From: Variovorax ginsengisoli
Lineage (GTDB): Bacteria > Pseudomonadota > Gammaproteobacteria > Burkholderiales > Burkholderiaceae_C
Direction: 5' to 3'
Length of the DNA stretch: 64,000 nt
Assembly (NCBI RefSeq): GCF_030811835.1
Contig: NZ_JAUSRO010000003.1
Span: forward strand, 310,001 to 374,000
The translations under genes and the position numbers were made by a program. The notes below the pieces were generated by a model that saw only the letters and a program-made list of their open reading frames with translations, was not told the DNA's origin and searched no databases. Below, piece after piece: positions 18,702 to 27,283 of this stretch. Every line of letters begins with the position of its first letter. Positions within the stretch are counted from its first letter, which is position 1.

Positions 18702-19643
18702 ATGCTGAATTTTCTCGGCAAGCGCCTGCTCGCCACCGTGCCCGTGCTGCTGGTCGTGGCCATTGCGATCTTCATGATCGTGCGGCTCACACCCGGCGAT
18801 CCGGCGGCGGTCATCGGCGGCAACAGTGCCACCAACGAAGACCTCGATCGCATTCGCGTGCAGCTCGGCCTGACCAAACCCCTGTGGGAGCAATTCGCGA
18901 TCTGGGGCGGCGGCGTGCTGCGCGGCGATCTTGGCTTTTCGTTCTTCCTCAACAAGCCGGTGACCGAACTCATCGGACAGCGCATGGAGCCCACGCTCTC
19001 GCTGGCGGCCGGCACGCTGCTGCTGGCGGTGCTGATCGCGCTGCCGCTGGGCACGCTTGCTGCGTGGCGCATGGGCGGCTGGCTCGACAAGGCGGTGATG
19101 GCATTCTCGGTCGCCGGTTTCTCGGTGCCGGTGTTCGTGGTCGGCTATGTGCTCATCTACCTGCTGTCGATGAAGCTGCAGTGGTTTCCGGTGCAGGGTT
19201 ATCGGCGTATCGCCGACGGCGTGTGGCCATGGATGCACCAGCTCATGCTGCCCTGCCTGACACTGGCCATCACCTATGTGGCACTTCTGTCTCGCGTGAC
19301 GCGCGCCGCTGTCAGCGAGGCGCTGACCGAGGACTACATCCGCACCGCGCGGGCCAAGGGCATTACCGAGCTGCAGGTGCTCAAGCACCATGCGCTGCGC
19401 AATGCGGCGGTGCCCGTGGTCACGGTGATCGGCGTCAGCGCGGCCCTGCTGCTGGGCGGCGTGGTCGTCACTGAAACCGTGTTTGCGATTCCCGGCCTCG
19501 GCCAGCTCACCGTGGACGCCGTGCTCAACCGGGACTTCCCCGTGCTGCAGGGCGTGGTGCTCTTCTTCGCGCTGGTCTATGTCGGCGTGAACCTGCTGGT
19601 GGACCTGAGCTACCTCTTTCTCGACCCTCGTATCCGGTACTGA
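18702..19643 (+). CDS. ABC transporter permease, DppB type
   Basis: 313 residues from ATG at 18702, preceded by CCGGAG; an in-frame ATG at 18684 lies inside the hairpin region and is less likely. MLNFLGKRLLATVPVLLVVA is the typical DppB N-terminus, followed by RLTPGDPA, six membrane segments, and the EAA loop TARAKGITELQVLKHHALRNA that contacts the ATPase. It forms the inner-membrane channel with the DppC-type partner encoded directly downstream. Confidence 0.92.
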   Translation: MLNFLGKRLLATVPVLLVVAIAIFMIVRLTPGDPAAVIGGNSATNEDLDRIRVQLGLTKPLWEQFAIWGGGVLRGDLGFSFFLNKPVTELIGQRMEPTLSLAAGTLLLAVLIALPLGTLAAWRMGGWLDKAVMAFSVAGFSVPVFVVGYVLIYLLSMKLQWFPVQGYRRIADGVWPWMHQLMLPCLTLAITYVALLSRVTRAAVSEALTEDYIRTARAKGITELQVLKHHALRNAAVPVVTVIGVSAALLLGGVVVTETVFAIPGLGQLTVDAVLNRDFPVLQGVVLFFALVYVGVNLLVDLSYLFLDPRIRY

Positions 19644-19644
19644 C

Positions 19645-20517
19645 ATGGGCAATCTCCACAAACTCTGGCGCAACACGGCGGTGCGCGGTGGCGTGATCGT
19701 GCTGGTCGCGCTCGCCCTGATGGGCATCTTCGCGCCGTGGCTGGGCACCTTCGACCCTTCCGCCATGGACCCGAGCTTCATTTCGGTAGAAGCCGGCACC
19801 ACGGGGCAGGTGACCTTGCCCGACGGTACGCAGATTGCGCACACCTTCTGGATGGGCAGCGACAGCGTGGGGCGCGACGTGTGGAGCCGTGTGCTCTATG
19901 GCACCCGCATCTCGATGGCCGTCGGTCTGCTGACGGCACTGGTCGCCATCGTCTTCGGCTGCCTGCTGGGCATGCTGGCGGGTTACTTCCGCGCGATCGA
20001 TGCGGTGCTCATGCGTGTGATGGACGGCGTGATGGCCATCCCGGCCGTGCTGCTGGCGATCACGCTGGTCGCCGTGCTGGGCGCCAGCCTGCCGACGGTG
20101 GTGCTTGCCATTGCCGTACCCGAGGTGCCGCGCGTCACGCGCCTGGTGCGTGCGCTGGTGATGAGCCTGCGCGACGAGCCCTTTGTCGAGGCCGCGCGCG
20201 CGCTGGCCACCGCCGACTTCACCATCCTCTGGCGCGACATCCTGCCCAACGCGCTCGCGCCGCTGATCGTCCAGGGCACCTTCATCGCAGCCTCCGCGGT
20301 GCTCACCGAGGCGATCCTGAGTTTCCTCGGTCTGGGCCTGCCGTCGGACGTGCCGACCTGGGGGAACATCATGGCCGAAGGCCGCGTGCAGTTCTCGCAG
20401 AGCCCCGGCAATGTGCTGTTTCCGGCCCTGTTCCTCGTGCCCACCGTGCTCGCCATCAACATGCTGGGTGACGGCCTGCGCGACGTGCTGGATCCGAAGT
20501 TCTCCAAACGCGTCTGA
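19645..20517 (+). CDS. ABC transporter permease, DppC type
   Basis: 290 residues starting one base after the stop of the DppB-type gene. It has the short N-terminal membrane helix (GGVIVLVALALMGIFAPWLG), the periplasmic loop with HTFWMGSDSVGRDVWSR, and the EAA loop (EAARALATADFTILWRDILP) of DppC. Five to six membrane segments. It pairs with the upstream permease. The aa string SFLGLGLPSDVPTWGN is a family hallmark. Confidence 0.92.
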   Translation: MGNLHKLWRNTAVRGGVIVLVALALMGIFAPWLGTFDPSAMDPSFISVEAGTTGQVTLPDGTQIAHTFWMGSDSVGRDVWSRVLYGTRISMAVGLLTALVAIVFGCLLGMLAGYFRAIDAVLMRVMDGVMAIPAVLLAITLVAVLGASLPTVVLAIAVPEVPRVTRLVRALVMSLRDEPFVEAARALATADFTILWRDILPNALAPLIVQGTFIAASAVLTEAILSFLGLGLPSDVPTWGNIMAEGRVQFSQSPGNVLFPALFLVPTVLAINMLGDGLRDVLDPKFSKRV

Positions 20518-20528
20518 GGCGACCCATC

Positions 20529-22190
20529 ATGAACGACCATCCACACCCGGAACAACCCGGCGCCATCCTCGACGTGCAGGGCCTGCAGGTTGCGCTGCCA
20601 TCCGATGCCGACCGACCCTTTGCCATCGAACGGCTCGACCTGCGCATCGACGCTGGCCGCACCTTGTGCATCGTCGGCGAGTCCGGCTCGGGCAAGTCGG
20701 TGCTGGCCACCACGGTGATGGGGCTGATCGCCAAAGGCCTGACGCCTGCGGCCGGCCGCATCGTGCTGGCGGGCGAAACCATCTTCGACCAAGGTCGCTA
20801 CGTGGCTGACCGCCGCCTGCGCGAACTGCGCGGCACCGGCATGGGCATGGTGTTCCAGGAGCCGATGACGGCGCTGAACCCCGTGCTCACCTGTGGAGAA
20901 CAGGTCGATGAGCTGCTGCGCACCCACACGCCATGGGGTGCGGCCGAGCGCCGCACGCACATCCTTGCGATCTTCGAGCGCGTGCGCCTGCCCGACCCGG
21001 CGCGCATCTTTGCCAGCTACCCGCACCAGCTCTCGGGCGGCCAGCGCCAGCGCATTGTGATCGCGATGGCGATCATCCTGAAGCCGCGCCTGCTGATCTG
21101 CGACGAGCCGACCACCGCGCTCGACGTGACCACGCAGGCGGAGATTCTCAAGCTCATCGCCGAGCTGCAGGCCGAGCAGGGCAGCGCCGTGCTCTTCATC
21201 ACCCACGACATGGGGGTGGTCGCGGAAATCGCCGACGACGTGATGGTCATGCACCGCGGTGTGCTGGTCGAGCAGGGTGCTTGCGATCAGGTGCTTCGCC
21301 GTCCGCGCGAAGCCTACACGCGCATGCTGCTCGACGCCGTGCCCGGCATGACGCCGCCACCCGCGCGGCCTGTGGCCCAAGGCAAGCCGCTGCTCACGGG
21401 CGTGGGTGTCGGCAAGGTCTATGTCCGGCGCGACTGGCTGGGCCGCAGCAAGCACAACACCGCGCTGCAGGACGCAAGCGTGGCGGTGCATCGCGGCGAA
21501 ACGGTGGGCGTGGTGGGCGAGTCCGGTTCGGGCAAGTCGACCTTCGCTCGCTGCATGATCCGGCTGATCGACCCCACGGCGGGTGAGGTGCGTTGGGGCG
21601 ATACCGCGGTGCAGTCGCTCTCGGAAGGGCGGTTGCGCCCGATGCGCTCGCGGGTGCAGGTGGTCTTCCAGGACCCCAATCGTTCACTCAATCCCCGTCG
21701 CACTGTCGGCTCCTCGATGGTCGAGGGCGCGATGAACTTCGGCATGGACAAGCTGCATGCGCGCCGCACGGCCGAAGAGCTGATGGACCGCATCCAGCTG
21801 CCGCGCACCGCGCTCGAACGCTACCCGCACCAGTTCTCCGGCGGCCAGCGCCAGCGCCTGGCCATCGCGCGCGCCATCGCCTGCCAGCCGCAGGTGCTGG
21901 TGGCCGACGAGGCGGTGTCGGCGCTCGACGTGTCGGTGCAGGCGCAGATCCTCGACCTGCTGCGCGAGATCCAACGCGACCTCGGCCTGGGCATCCTCTT
22001 CATCACGCACGACCTGCGTGTCGCGGCGCAGCTGTGCGACCGCGTGATCGTGATGAGCCAGGGCCGCATCGTCGAGCAGGGCCCCACGGGGCGCGTGTTC
22101 AACGCCCCCGAGAACGACTACACGCGCCGGCTGCTGGCCGCCGCACCGCGCGCCGAACTGGCGGGCCAACCGGTGACGACGGGCGCCTGA
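20529..22190 (+). CDS. ABC transporter ATPase, fused DppD-DppF type
   Basis: 553 residues with two complete ATPase domains. First: Walker A GESGSGKSVLAT, signature LSGGQRQRIVIA, Walker B LLICDEPTTALD. Second: GESGSGKSTFAR, FSGGQRQRLAIA, VLVADEAVSALDVS. In the second Walker B the usual DEP is DEA. A single chain therefore supplies both ATPases of the importer. Its last bases overlap the azlC start (TGATG). Confidence 0.92.
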   Translation: MNDHPHPEQPGAILDVQGLQVALPSDADRPFAIERLDLRIDAGRTLCIVGESGSGKSVLATTVMGLIAKGLTPAAGRIVLAGETIFDQGRYVADRRLRELRGTGMGMVFQEPMTALNPVLTCGEQVDELLRTHTPWGAAERRTHILAIFERVRLPDPARIFASYPHQLSGGQRQRIVIAMAIILKPRLLICDEPTTALDVTTQAEILKLIAELQAEQGSAVLFITHDMGVVAEIADDVMVMHRGVLVEQGACDQVLRRPREAYTRMLLDAVPGMTPPPARPVAQGKPLLTGVGVGKVYVRRDWLGRSKHNTALQDASVAVHRGETVGVVGESGSGKSTFARCMIRLIDPTAGEVRWGDTAVQSLSEGRLRPMRSRVQVVFQDPNRSLNPRRTVGSSMVEGAMNFGMDKLHARRTAEELMDRIQLPRTALERYPHQFSGGQRQRLAIARAIACQPQVLVADEAVSALDVSVQAQILDLLREIQRDLGLGILFITHDLRVAAQLCDRVIVMSQGRIVEQGPTGRVFNAPENDYTRRLLAAAPRAELAGQPVTTGA

Positions 22191-22930
22191 TGCGGCGACC
22201 GTTCCTGTCATCGCCGCAGCTCAACGACCCCGCGTGGCGCCGCGAGTTCAGGCTGGGTTGCCGCGACATCCGGGGCCCGGCGCTGGGCACCCTGGCGATG
22301 GGCCTGGTGGCCGGCGTGGCGATGGCCAAGAGCGGCGTCGGCCTGGGCGTGATCCTCGGCATGTCGCTGCTGGTGTTCGCCAGCGCGTCGCAGCTGGCCT
22401 GCCTGCCGCTCATGGCCGCCGGTGCGCCGCTGTGGGTGATCGCTGCGACCGCCTGCGTGCTCAACCTGCGCTTCGTCGTTTTCAGCGTGAGCTGGCGGCG
22501 CTACTTCGGCGGGCACGGCCGGCCGCAGCGGGTGCTGCTGTCGTACCTGGCGGGCGACCCGGTGTACGCGCAGTTCGTGCAGCGGCATCCGGTGCCGTCG
22601 CCGACCGGCCGCGCGACCGTGGCGCAGCAGGGCTACTTCCTCGGCCTGGCGCTCACCAACTGGGCGGCCTGGCATGTGGCGTCGCTCGCAGGCATTTTTT
22701 TGGCCGACGCCATCCCGACCGCCTGGGGCCTGCGCTTCGTTGGCGTGCTCGCACTGCTCGCGCTCGCGCTGCCGATGCTGACCGACCGCGCGGTGCGCTG
22801 CTCGGCGCTGGCTGCCGCGTCGGTCGCGTTGGCCACGGCCTCGTGGCCGATGGGATTGAACGTGGTCGCAGCCATCGCCACCGCCTTCGTGGCCGGGCTC
22901 TGGGCCGACCGCCACTGGAACCTGCGCTGA
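22190..22930 (+). CDS. azlC: AzlC-family branched-chain amino acid exporter, large subunit
   Basis: 246 residues from the ATG at 22190, which shares bases with the TGA of the ATPase gene. The GCRDIRGPALGTLAMGLVAG N-terminus, LGMSLLVFASASQLA and NLRFVVFSVSW are AzlC features, with about six to seven membrane helices. AzlC works with AzlD to export branched-chain amino acids or analogues. Its place behind a peptide importer suggests it may relieve excess amino acids released from imported peptides; that is inference. Confidence 0.88.
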   Translation: MRRPFLSSPQLNDPAWRREFRLGCRDIRGPALGTLAMGLVAGVAMAKSGVGLGVILGMSLLVFASASQLACLPLMAAGAPLWVIAATACVLNLRFVVFSVSWRRYFGGHGRPQRVLLSYLAGDPVYAQFVQRHPVPSPTGRATVAQQGYFLGLALTNWAAWHVASLAGIFLADAIPTAWGLRFVGVLALLALALPMLTDRAVRCSALAAASVALATASWPMGLNVVAAIATAFVAGLWADRHWNLR

Positions 22931-23274
22931 TGCATGCGGCCCATGGGGTGTACGCCTGGCTCGCGGTGCTGGCGCTGGTGTTGGTGACCGTGCTCACGCG
23001 CAGCTTCTTCCTGCTGCCCGACCGCGAGCCGCGCCTGCCCGGCTGGCTCCGCCAGGGTCTGCGCCATGCCCCGGTGGCCGCGCTGCTGGCGATGGTCGTG
23101 CCCGAGGTCTTCCTGAGCAACGGCCACCTGCTGGCCGACTGGCGCGACGCGCGCCTGTTCGCCGTGGCCGCGGCTTTGCTGTACTACCTGGCTCGGCGAA
23201 ACGACGTGACCGGGACGATCCTGGCAGGGGCGGCTACGCTCATGCTGTTCAGGCTGGGGCTAGGCTGGCCTTGA
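22930..23274 (+). CDS. azlD: AzlD-family exporter small subunit
   Basis: 114 residues from ATG at 22930, overlapping the azlC stop by one base. Four hydrophobic segments and the conserved GLRHAPVAALLAMVVPE motif identify AzlD. It forms the exporter with AzlC. The stop is followed by a 30-base gap to the amidase gene. Confidence 0.88.
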   Translation: MHAAHGVYAWLAVLALVLVTVLTRSFFLLPDREPRLPGWLRQGLRHAPVAALLAMVVPEVFLSNGHLLADWRDARLFAVAAALLYYLARRNDVTGTILAGAATLMLFRLGLGWP

Positions 23275-23304
23275 TTCGACAACTGAAAAGAAACGGAAAC
23301 TGAA

Positions 23305-24777
23305 ATGACGATGGCAATGAGCTGGTCCGAATGGGCGGACCACGATGCGGTGGCACTGGCCGAGCGGGTGCGCAAGGGCGACGTGAGCCCGGCTGAGCTG
23401 GCGGCGCAGGCGAAGGCGGCCATCGACAAGGTCAACGGCCCGCTCGATGCGGTGGTCGAGGTGTTCGATGACGCCGTGGCCGACCCGGTGGGCAACGGCA
23501 CGAACACCGATGGCACCTTCGCTGGCGTGCCTTACCTGATGAAGGACCTGGGCCCCACGCTCAAGGGCCGACTGCAGGAATTCGGTTCGATGCTGATGCA
23601 GGGCCACCGCCCGGCCGAAGACAGCTTCCTCACCGGCAAGATCCGCCAGGCGGGGCTGAACATCATGGGCCGCACCACCACGCCCGAGTTCGGTGTGTGC
23701 AGCTCTGCGGAAAACGCGCTGTACGTCACGCGCAACCCCTGGGACACCGCCTACACCACCTATGGCTCCTCGGCCGGCACGGGTGCCATCGTGGCCGCGG
23801 GCGTGCTGCCGATGTCGCACGCCACCGACGGCGGCGGCTCGATCCGCATCCCGGCCGGCGCCAACGGCAACATCGGCCTGAAAGTTTCGCGCGGTGTGTT
23901 CTCGCTGGCACCGAACCTGTCGGACCTGTCGGGCCTGGTGTCGATCCAGGGTTGTCACAGCCGCACGGTGCGCGACACCGCGGCCTTCGTCGACCAGTGC
24001 CGCGGCGGCGCACCGGGCGAGTTCATGCCCTTCTGGTCGCCGGCCGAGCCCTACAGCGAACTCATCAAGAAGGACCCGGGCCGTCTGCGCATCGCGCTGT
24101 CGCACGAGTGGGGCGACTACCGCGCCGTGCCGCATTTCGTGGCCGAGCTGGAGCGCGTCGGCCGCTTCCTCGAAGGGCTGGGCCACCACGTCGAGTGGGC
24201 GCTGCCCAAGGTCGACTTCCAGACCGCCTTTGCCGCGCAGACGACCTGCTACATCAGCAACTTCGCGCAGGTCATCGCCGGCCAGATCGCGCGCCTGGGC
24301 CACGAGCGCCCGCCGGCCGATCTGCTCGAGCCGATCAACATCAAGATCTGGGAAGCGGGCCTCGACACCACCTACGGCGAGCGCTCGAAGATGCAGGCGG
24401 TGTTCAACACCACCTCGCGCGCCTTCGGCAACTTCTTCGAGGACTGGGACATCATCCTCACGCCGGTGACCGCGCTGCCCACACCCAAGGTCGGCACCAC
24501 CGAATACCTCACGGTCAGCGACAACCCGTCCGTCTACGACTGGTTCGGAAACCTCTGGAAGAACTTCGCCTACACCCCGCTGGCCAACCTGTGCGGCATG
24601 CCCGGCATCTCGCTGCCACTGGCGGCGCAGGAAAACGGTCTGCCGCTGGGGATCCAGGCGCAGGCGCGCCAGGCCAACGATGGGTTGCTGCTGCAACTGG
24701 CCGCGCAGATCGAGCGGGCCATCGGGGGCAAATGGAATGCGGGACAACGCCCCAGCGTGCACGTCGCTGGCGCTTGA
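23305..24777 (+). CDS. Amidase (amidase signature family)
   Basis: 490 residues with the Ser-cisSer-Lys triad: Lys80 in PYLMKDLG, the cis-serine in YGSSAGTG (155-156) and the nucleophile Ser179 in DGGGSIRI. No signal peptide, so it hydrolyses an amide in the cytoplasm. Last gene of the operon that begins at 17050; its product could act on amides or peptides taken up by the ABC importer. The stop codon lies inside a threefold 8-bp tandem repeat. Confidence 0.9.
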   Translation: MTMAMSWSEWADHDAVALAERVRKGDVSPAELAAQAKAAIDKVNGPLDAVVEVFDDAVADPVGNGTNTDGTFAGVPYLMKDLGPTLKGRLQEFGSMLMQGHRPAEDSFLTGKIRQAGLNIMGRTTTPEFGVCSSAENALYVTRNPWDTAYTTYGSSAGTGAIVAAGVLPMSHATDGGGSIRIPAGANGNIGLKVSRGVFSLAPNLSDLSGLVSIQGCHSRTVRDTAAFVDQCRGGAPGEFMPFWSPAEPYSELIKKDPGRLRIALSHEWGDYRAVPHFVAELERVGRFLEGLGHHVEWALPKVDFQTAFAAQTTCYISNFAQVIAGQIARLGHERPPADLLEPINIKIWEAGLDTTYGERSKMQAVFNTTSRAFGNFFEDWDIILTPVTALPTPKVGTTEYLTVSDNPSVYDWFGNLWKNFAYTPLANLCGMPGISLPLAAQENGLPLGIQAQARQANDGLLLQLAAQIERAIGGKWNAGQRPSVHVAGA

Positions 24778-24796
24778 ACGCTTGAACGCTTGAACG
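24773..24796. repeat. Three tandem copies of an 8-bp unit at the amidase stop codon
   Basis: CTTGAACG is repeated perfectly at 24773-24780, 24781-24788 and 24789-24796; the first copy contains the amidase TGA. Likely slippage-prone but outside any known coding function. Confidence 0.75.
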
Positions 24797-24800
24797 CGCG

Positions 24801-24837
24801 GACCTGCTGGCCTGGTCGCGGCTCAGGGCAGCAGGTC
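24801..24837. promoter_or_regulatory. Long hairpin between convergent amidase and response-regulator genes
   Basis: GACCTGCTG (24801-24809) pairs perfectly with CAGCAGGTC (24829-24837); an inner CCTG/CAGG extends the stem across a G-G mismatch. There is no T-run on either side, so this may be a weak bidirectional terminator or an RNA-stabilising element. Confidence 0.5.
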
Positions 24838-24912
24838 GAGCAGGCGTGCGAGGAGGCGTGCCAGCGCGACCAGTGCCTCCCATAACGCGCCCAGATGGCG
24901 CAGGAAGTCCAT
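24823..24912 (-). CDS. Possible leucine-rich 29-residue peptide
   Basis: A frame starting 13 bases after the response-regulator stop encodes MDFLRHLGALWEALVALARL followed by LARLLDLLP. It could form an amphipathic helix and might be translated by coupling. There is no good ribosome-binding site and its end overlaps the hairpin at 24801-24837, so chance is equally possible. Confidence 0.2.
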   Translation of the reverse strand: MDFLRHLGALWEALVALARLLARLLDLLP

Positions 24913-24925
24913 GAACGCCGACGGC

Positions 24926-25615
24926 TCAGCCTTCAGGCGCTTCGAATGAGAACCCGACGCCGTAGACCGACCGGATCCAGTCGTGCGTGGGCGCGGCAGC
25001 GGCCAGCTTGCGACGCAGGTTCTTGATGTGGCTGTCGACGGCACGCTCTGTGACGTCGTCCGACGGCTCGTAAGCCAGCTCGAGCAACTGGCCGCGCGAG
25101 AAAATCCGGCCAGGATGCCGTGCCAGGGCCTGCAACAGGCGGAATTCGCGCCGCGTGAGTTGGAGCGGGGTGCCTTGGATGCTGGCCTGCCATTGGTCCT
25201 CGTCGAGCACCAGTGCCGACTCGGCGAGGTCGGCGGGGGCGCTGGGGCTGGCGCGTCGCAGCACCGCGCGCACCCGTGCCACCACCTCGCGCGGCGAGAA
25301 GGGTTTGCAGATGTAGTCGTCAGCGCCCAGTTCCAGGCCCACCAGCCGGTCCACTTCCTCGATGCGTGCGGTCAGCAGAATGATCGGATGGTTGGTGCGC
25401 GCACGTGCGCCGCGCAGCACACCCAGCCCGTCGAGCTCGGGCAGCATGAGGTCGAGCAGCGTGAGATCGGGCGGTGCGGCAAGAATGCGGGCCAGCCCGG
25501 TTCGACCGTCGGCAGCATGTTCGGTCTCGTAGCCTGCGTGGCGCAAGTAGTCCTGCAGCACCGAGGCGATGTCGGCATCGTCTTCGACGATCAGAATTCG
25601 ATTTTTCATGGGCAC
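24926..25615 (-). CDS. OmpR-family response regulator (BaeR-like)
   Basis: 229 residues. Receiver domain 1-120 with the acidic pair ED at 11-12, phosphoacceptor Asp55 in LLDLMLPE, Thr in LLTARIEE and Lys in YICKPFSP. The C-terminal 100 residues are the winged-helix domain with LTRREFRLLQALARHPGRIF and RAVDSHIKNLRRKL. It is transcribed with the kinase gene, 9 bases downstream of it. A start at the third residue (MKNRIL) is equally possible. Confidence 0.92.
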   Translation of the reverse strand: MPMKNRILIVEDDADIASVLQDYLRHAGYETEHAADGRTGLARILAAPPDLTLLDLMLPELDGLGVLRGARARTNHPIILLTARIEEVDRLVGLELGADDYICKPFSPREVVARVRAVLRRASPSAPADLAESALVLDEDQWQASIQGTPLQLTRREFRLLQALARHPGRIFSRGQLLELAYEPSDDVTERAVDSHIKNLRRKLAAAAPTHDWIRSVYGVGFSFEAPEG

Positions 25616-25624
25616 AGCGGCGTC

Positions 25625-27202
25625 TCAGTTGTCGGCGATCAATGGCAGCGTCAATGTGATCCCCAGGCCGCCCAGCGGCGAGGCCGAGGCTTCGATCGTG
25701 CCGCCATGCTGCTCGATCAGGGTTCGGCAAATGGACAGGCCCAATCCGGAGCCGCCCACGTTCATGTCTGCGTCGCGGACCTGGCGGCTGCGCGAAGCGT
25801 CGCCCCGGTACAGCCGGTCGAAGAGCCGCTGCAGTTCATGCGCTGCCGGGCCGGGCGCGCTGTCGTCGAAGCGCAGCACCAGGCACATGGCATCGGGCGC
25901 ACCCTGCACGCGTGCGCCGAGCTGGAGCTGACCACCGGCATCTGTGTAGGCCAGGGTGTTTTCCAGGAGGTTCATGAACACCTGGTGGAGCCGGCGCGGA
26001 TCGCCCATCACCATCGGCTGGCGAGCGGTGAGTTCGTCGAGGCCTTGGGTGTCAAGCGTGATGGCACGCTGCGCAAAACGCTCACGTGCCAGCGCCAGCG
26101 TCTCGTGCAGCAAGGCCAGCGGAAACACCGGAACGAGGCTGGCGGCAATGCCCTCGGGTTCATGCATGCTGCTGCGCAGGTCGTCGACCAGTTGGCCCAG
26201 GCGCATGACCTGCCGGTGCAGCCGCAGGGCCGTCTTGTCGTCGAAGGTCCGGATGCCGTCCTGCAGCGCTTCGATTTCAGCGCGCATCGCTGCCAGGGGG
26301 GTGCGAAGCTCGTGCGCCACGTCGGCCAGCCACGCCCGGCGCGAGGCCTCGATGGTGTCGAGCCGCTCGGCCATCGAGTTGAACGTGTGGCCGAGGAGGG
26401 CGAGTTCGTCGGAGCCGCGCGGCGTCACGCGGGTGTCCAGGCGCCCGCGTGCAATGCTCTTGGCGCCCTGGGTCAACTCGTCGATCGGGGTGAACCAGTG
26501 GCGCGCCAGCAGCCAGGAGAGGATGAGCGCGATGATCAGGCCGACACCGCCGGTCAGGGCGATGACGTTGGACTGGCGCGCCACGAAGGCGCGATCGGCT
26601 TCACTTTCGAGTTCCTGCAGCGGTGCCAGTAAAAGGGTGCCGATGACGCGGCCGTCATGCAGCAAGGGCAGGCGTGCGGCCTCATTGACGTCCACCGATG
26701 CCCCCGCCACGTGCTTGTCGGCAGCGTCGATCACTTCCAGGCGCTGGTAGATCGCATCGCGCCCCCGGATGAAAGGCGGTGGAATGAAGCGCGGCTGCAT
26801 GCTGCCGTCCGGTGGTGCATTCGCCCCCTCGGGCGGCGGCGTATTTCCCTCGTCGGGCGGTGGACCGCCCGGCGGCATGCCACGGTGGCGTTCAAACTCG
26901 GGCGCGTCACCGCCATCGTTCCTCGTGGGGCGCGGCAGCACCGACCGTTCGGCACGAACGGTGTCCCAGTTGCCGTGTACGGCGTACTTCTTCTGAAGGA
27001 TTTCGGCGAGCCAATCCATGCGGCGGATTTCGATTTCCGCCACATAGGGACCCAGGCCGCGTTGCAGCCCGAGGATGGAGAAGCTGGCAAAGATCAGCAG
27101 CAGCAACGCGAGCAGCGTCGCCATGGCCAGGAAGACCTTCTTGGACAGCGTCAGGCGGGACGTCGGAAGACGCGGGAAACGGACTCGCATTCGCCTGATC
27201 AT
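25625..27202 (-). CDS. Sensor histidine kinase with proline-rich periplasmic domain (BaeS-like)
   Basis: 525 residues. One membrane helix near residues 24-45 (VFLAMATLLALLLLIFASFS), then a periplasmic domain containing a long Pro/Gly-rich stretch (GMPPGGPPPDEGNTPPP) around residues 100-145. A second helix follows (VIALTGGVGLIIALILSWLL), then HAMP, and the kinase core with H-box VAHELRTPLAAMRAE, N-box LLENTLAY and G-box GGSGLGLSICRTL. It should phosphorylate the adjacent response regulator. The proline-rich insertion is unusual and may be a flexible tether or a sensor of envelope stress. Confidence 0.92.
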   Translation of the reverse strand: MIRRMRVRFPRLPTSRLTLSKKVFLAMATLLALLLLIFASFSILGLQRGLGPYVAEIEIRRMDWLAEILQKKYAVHGNWDTVRAERSVLPRPTRNDGGDAPEFERHRGMPPGGPPPDEGNTPPPEGANAPPDGSMQPRFIPPPFIRGRDAIYQRLEVIDAADKHVAGASVDVNEAARLPLLHDGRVIGTLLLAPLQELESEADRAFVARQSNVIALTGGVGLIIALILSWLLARHWFTPIDELTQGAKSIARGRLDTRVTPRGSDELALLGHTFNSMAERLDTIEASRRAWLADVAHELRTPLAAMRAEIEALQDGIRTFDDKTALRLHRQVMRLGQLVDDLRSSMHEPEGIAASLVPVFPLALLHETLALARERFAQRAITLDTQGLDELTARQPMVMGDPRRLHQVFMNLLENTLAYTDAGGQLQLGARVQGAPDAMCLVLRFDDSAPGPAAHELQRLFDRLYRGDASRSRQVRDADMNVGGSGLGLSICRTLIEQHGGTIEASASPLGGLGITLTLPLIADN

Positions 27203-27252
27203 GGAACCACAATTCGGAGAAACATTGAGTGCCGCCAGCGCCAGGCCGTCAG

Positions 27253-27283
27253 CCGCCTGAGCGTTCGAGCGCGCGCGTCAGGC
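27253..27283 (-). other. Inverted repeat over the stop codon of the barstar-like gene
   Basis: CGCCTGA (27253-27259) pairs with TCAGGCG (27277-27283), spanning the stop codon at 27278-27280. It may form a 3' hairpin on the transcript; no T-run follows. Confidence 0.4.
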
